Part shown: positions 62,841-64,000 of the stretch, in pieces
How positions within the stretch are numbered: the first letter of the stretch is position 1
Layout: each line of letters begins with the position of its first letter
NCBI RefSeq assembly: GCF_016495405.1
Contig: NZ_CP044522.1
Coordinates: 124,001 to 188,000 of the forward strand
Length of the DNA: 64,000 nt
From: Cobetia sp. cqz5-12
GTDB taxonomy: Bacteria; Pseudomonadota; Gammaproteobacteria; Pseudomonadales; Halomonadaceae
Direction of reading: 5' to 3'
Position numbers and translations under genes: made by a program
The notes under the pieces: model-generated
Told to the model about the DNA's origin: nothing
Seen by the model: only the letters and a program-made list of their open reading frames with translations
Database searches by the model: none

Positions 62841-62868
62841 GAGCCATCCTGGCTGGCGGAGCGCCGGC

Positions 62869-63450
62869 TTAACTGAAGGCGCTGCGCAGCATGCCCAGTG
62901 ACGGCAGGGTCTGGTTGATCAGGCTGCCGACCAGATTGAGTGCGATGAACACGAAGATCGGCGACAGATCGAGCATGCCGATCGACGGGATCACCTTGCG
63001 CACCGGCTTCATGATCGGATCGACCAGCTGGTGGACCAGGATGGCGCCCGGGTGGTTGGCCTGCGGTGCGACCCACGACAGGATGATCATCGCGATCAGC
63101 GCGAAGAAGTAGATGTTGATGATGCTGTCGAGAATGGTGCCCAGCGCCGTCAGCGCGATGAAACCAACCGGCAGCATGCCGCCACCGAACAGGGCGCCGA
63201 TCGCGACCAGCACCAGGCTGACGACGATGAAGGCCGCGGCCAAGGTGGCGATGTCGAAGCGACCCAGCGGGCGCAGGATGCCCTGCAACGGGGCCACTAG
63301 CGGGTTGGTCGCCTTGACCACTGACTGGGTGACCGGGTTGTAGAAGTCCGCGCGGGACAGCTGCAGCAGGAAGCGCAGCATCAGAATGTAGACAAACAGT
63401 TGCAGCAGGATGGTGACCAGCTGAAGTCCGATATTACCCATAGCACCCAT
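62869..63450 (-). CDS. YggT-family membrane protein
   Basis: A 193-residue integral membrane protein: two copies of the YGGT unit, each with two helices and a conserved PhxP-type loop (TNPLVAPLQGILRP; VDPIMKPVRKVIPSIGMLDL). ATG 63450 is preceded by AAGGAAAG. Function is unknown; linked to osmotic tolerance and cell division in other bacteria. The order proC-yggT-metX-metW is conserved in Pseudomonas. Confidence 0.93.
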   Translation of the reverse strand: MGAMGNIGLQLVTILLQLFVYILMLRFLLQLSRADFYNPVTQSVVKATNPLVAPLQGILRPLGRFDIATLAAAFIVVSLVLVAIGALFGGGMLPVGFIALTALGTILDSIINIYFFALIAMIILSWVAPQANHPGAILVHQLVDPIMKPVRKVIPSIGMLDLSPIFVFIALNLVGSLINQTLPSLGMLRSAFS

Positions 63451-63599
63451 GGGGCTTTCCTTAAGACGGTGAGAAGTGGGCGCGCGATAGTGCACGCGTC
63501 ATGCCGCTAGCATGCCAACAACAGATGAACAGCGCATGATGGCCTGTTGTGACTCGGCCTGCCAGCGACCTGCAGGAGTTGTCAGTGGGGCAGAGGCTG

Positions 63600-64000
63600 T
63601 CAGCGATCCAGCTCGCGGGCAAGCTCGGCGGCGCGCACGCTGGAGGCCTTGGCGGCGCGCTCGACGATATCGCGCAGCCCATCCTCCTCGAAGCTGTTGA
63701 TGGCGCGCTCCGTGGTGCCATTCGGCGAGCACACGCGACGGCGCAGCTCGGCAGGCTCATGCTCGCTGGAGAAGGCCATCTCGGCGGCACCGCGGGCGGT
63801 CTGGATCGCCAGGCGGCGCGCGGTCTCGGCGTTCAGTCCCAGCTCGATGCCTGCCGCTTCGAGTGACTCGATGAACAGGAAGAAGTAGGCCGGGCCGGAG
63901 CCGGAAATGCCGGTGACGGCTTCCAGCAGACCTTCTTCCTCGACCCACTCGACGATACCGACCGCAGTCAGCATCTCATCCATCAAGCCGCGTTGCTCCT
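63600..64000 (-). CDS. proC: Pyrroline-5-carboxylate reductase (5' part outside window)
   Basis: The C-terminal 133 residues of ProC, open to the window edge. Contains the family signature TGISGSGPAYFFLFIESLEA and CSPNGTTERAINSFEEDGLR near the end. Final step of proline synthesis. The Rossmann NAD(P)H domain lies beyond the edge. yggT starts 150 bp after its stop. Confidence 0.95.
   Translation of the reverse strand, partial: EQRGLMDEMLTAVGIVEWVEEEGLLEAVTGISGSGPAYFFLFIESLEAAGIELGLNAETARRLAIQTARGAAEMAFSSEHEPAELRRRVCSPNGTTERAINSFEEDGLRDIVERAAKASSVRAAELARELDR

Overview
This 64 kb window is a GC-rich gammaproteobacterial chromosome segment, almost entirely conserved housekeeping genes. Gene order (dnaK-dnaJ, dapB-carA-carB-greA, yhbY/rlmE-ftsH-folP-glmM-tpiA-secG-tRNA-rimP-nusA-infB-rbfA-truB-rpsO-pnp, panD-panC-panB-folK-pcnB, cbrB-gluQ-dksA, metW-metX-yggT-proC) follows the Pseudomonas/Oceanospirillales pattern. 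The protein sequences and the tmRNA tag (ANDDNYALAA) fit Halomonadaceae, possibly a Cobetia/Halomonas relative. That placement is inference. No phage, transposon, CRISPR array or rRNA was seen.

Layout. 1-2.5 kb: end of the hemX-hemY pair. 3-11 kb: a Ser-rich lipoprotein, a large MscS-type channel, and a four-gene iron-siderophore type ABC importer with hairpins in every intercistronic gap. 11-14.2 kb: tmRNA with smpB, ratA-rnfH, bamE and fur. 14.3-20.6 kb: recN with an SOS-like site, then grpE, dnaK and dnaJ with clear sigma-32-type promoters upstream of grpE and dnaK. 20.6-30 kb: a phytase-like lipoprotein, dapB, carA-carB-greA behind a terminator-like leader, a small membrane protein, yhbY and rlmE. 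30.5-45.7 kb: ftsH, folP-glmM, tpiA-secG, two tRNAs (Leu-GAG and initiator Met), then the transcription/translation operon rimP to pnp. 45.8-51.6 kb, minus strand: thiolase, panD, panC, panB, folK and pcnB. 51.7-56 kb, minus strand: a long non-coding RNA, cbrB, gluQ and dksA. 56.2-64 kb: aminotransferase, sfsA, a Rieske protein, a ChaN-like protein, a thioesterase, metW-metX, yggT and the 3' part of proC.

The most interesting region is 51.7-54.3 kb. Between cbrB and pcnB, where Pseudomonas carries the small RNA CrcZ, there is a minus-strand transcription unit of about 555 nt. It has a textbook sigma-54 promoter (GG-N10-GC), an intrinsic terminator, and nine clusters of the A-rich AAnAAnAA motif that binds Hfq/Crc in Pseudomonas. 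Six of the nine clusters lie in the loop of a perfect stem. An inverted TGTTACC/GGTAACA pair lies upstream of the promoter. The adjacent CbrB has an intact sigma-54 activator domain and a near-canonical C-terminus. Its receiver domain is degenerate (Lys at one acidic-pocket position, Ala for the switch Thr), and the sensor kinase gene cbrA is absent from its usual place between gluQ and cbrB. This suggests a CrcZ-type decoy RNA controlled by an atypical, possibly phosphorylation-independent CbrB.
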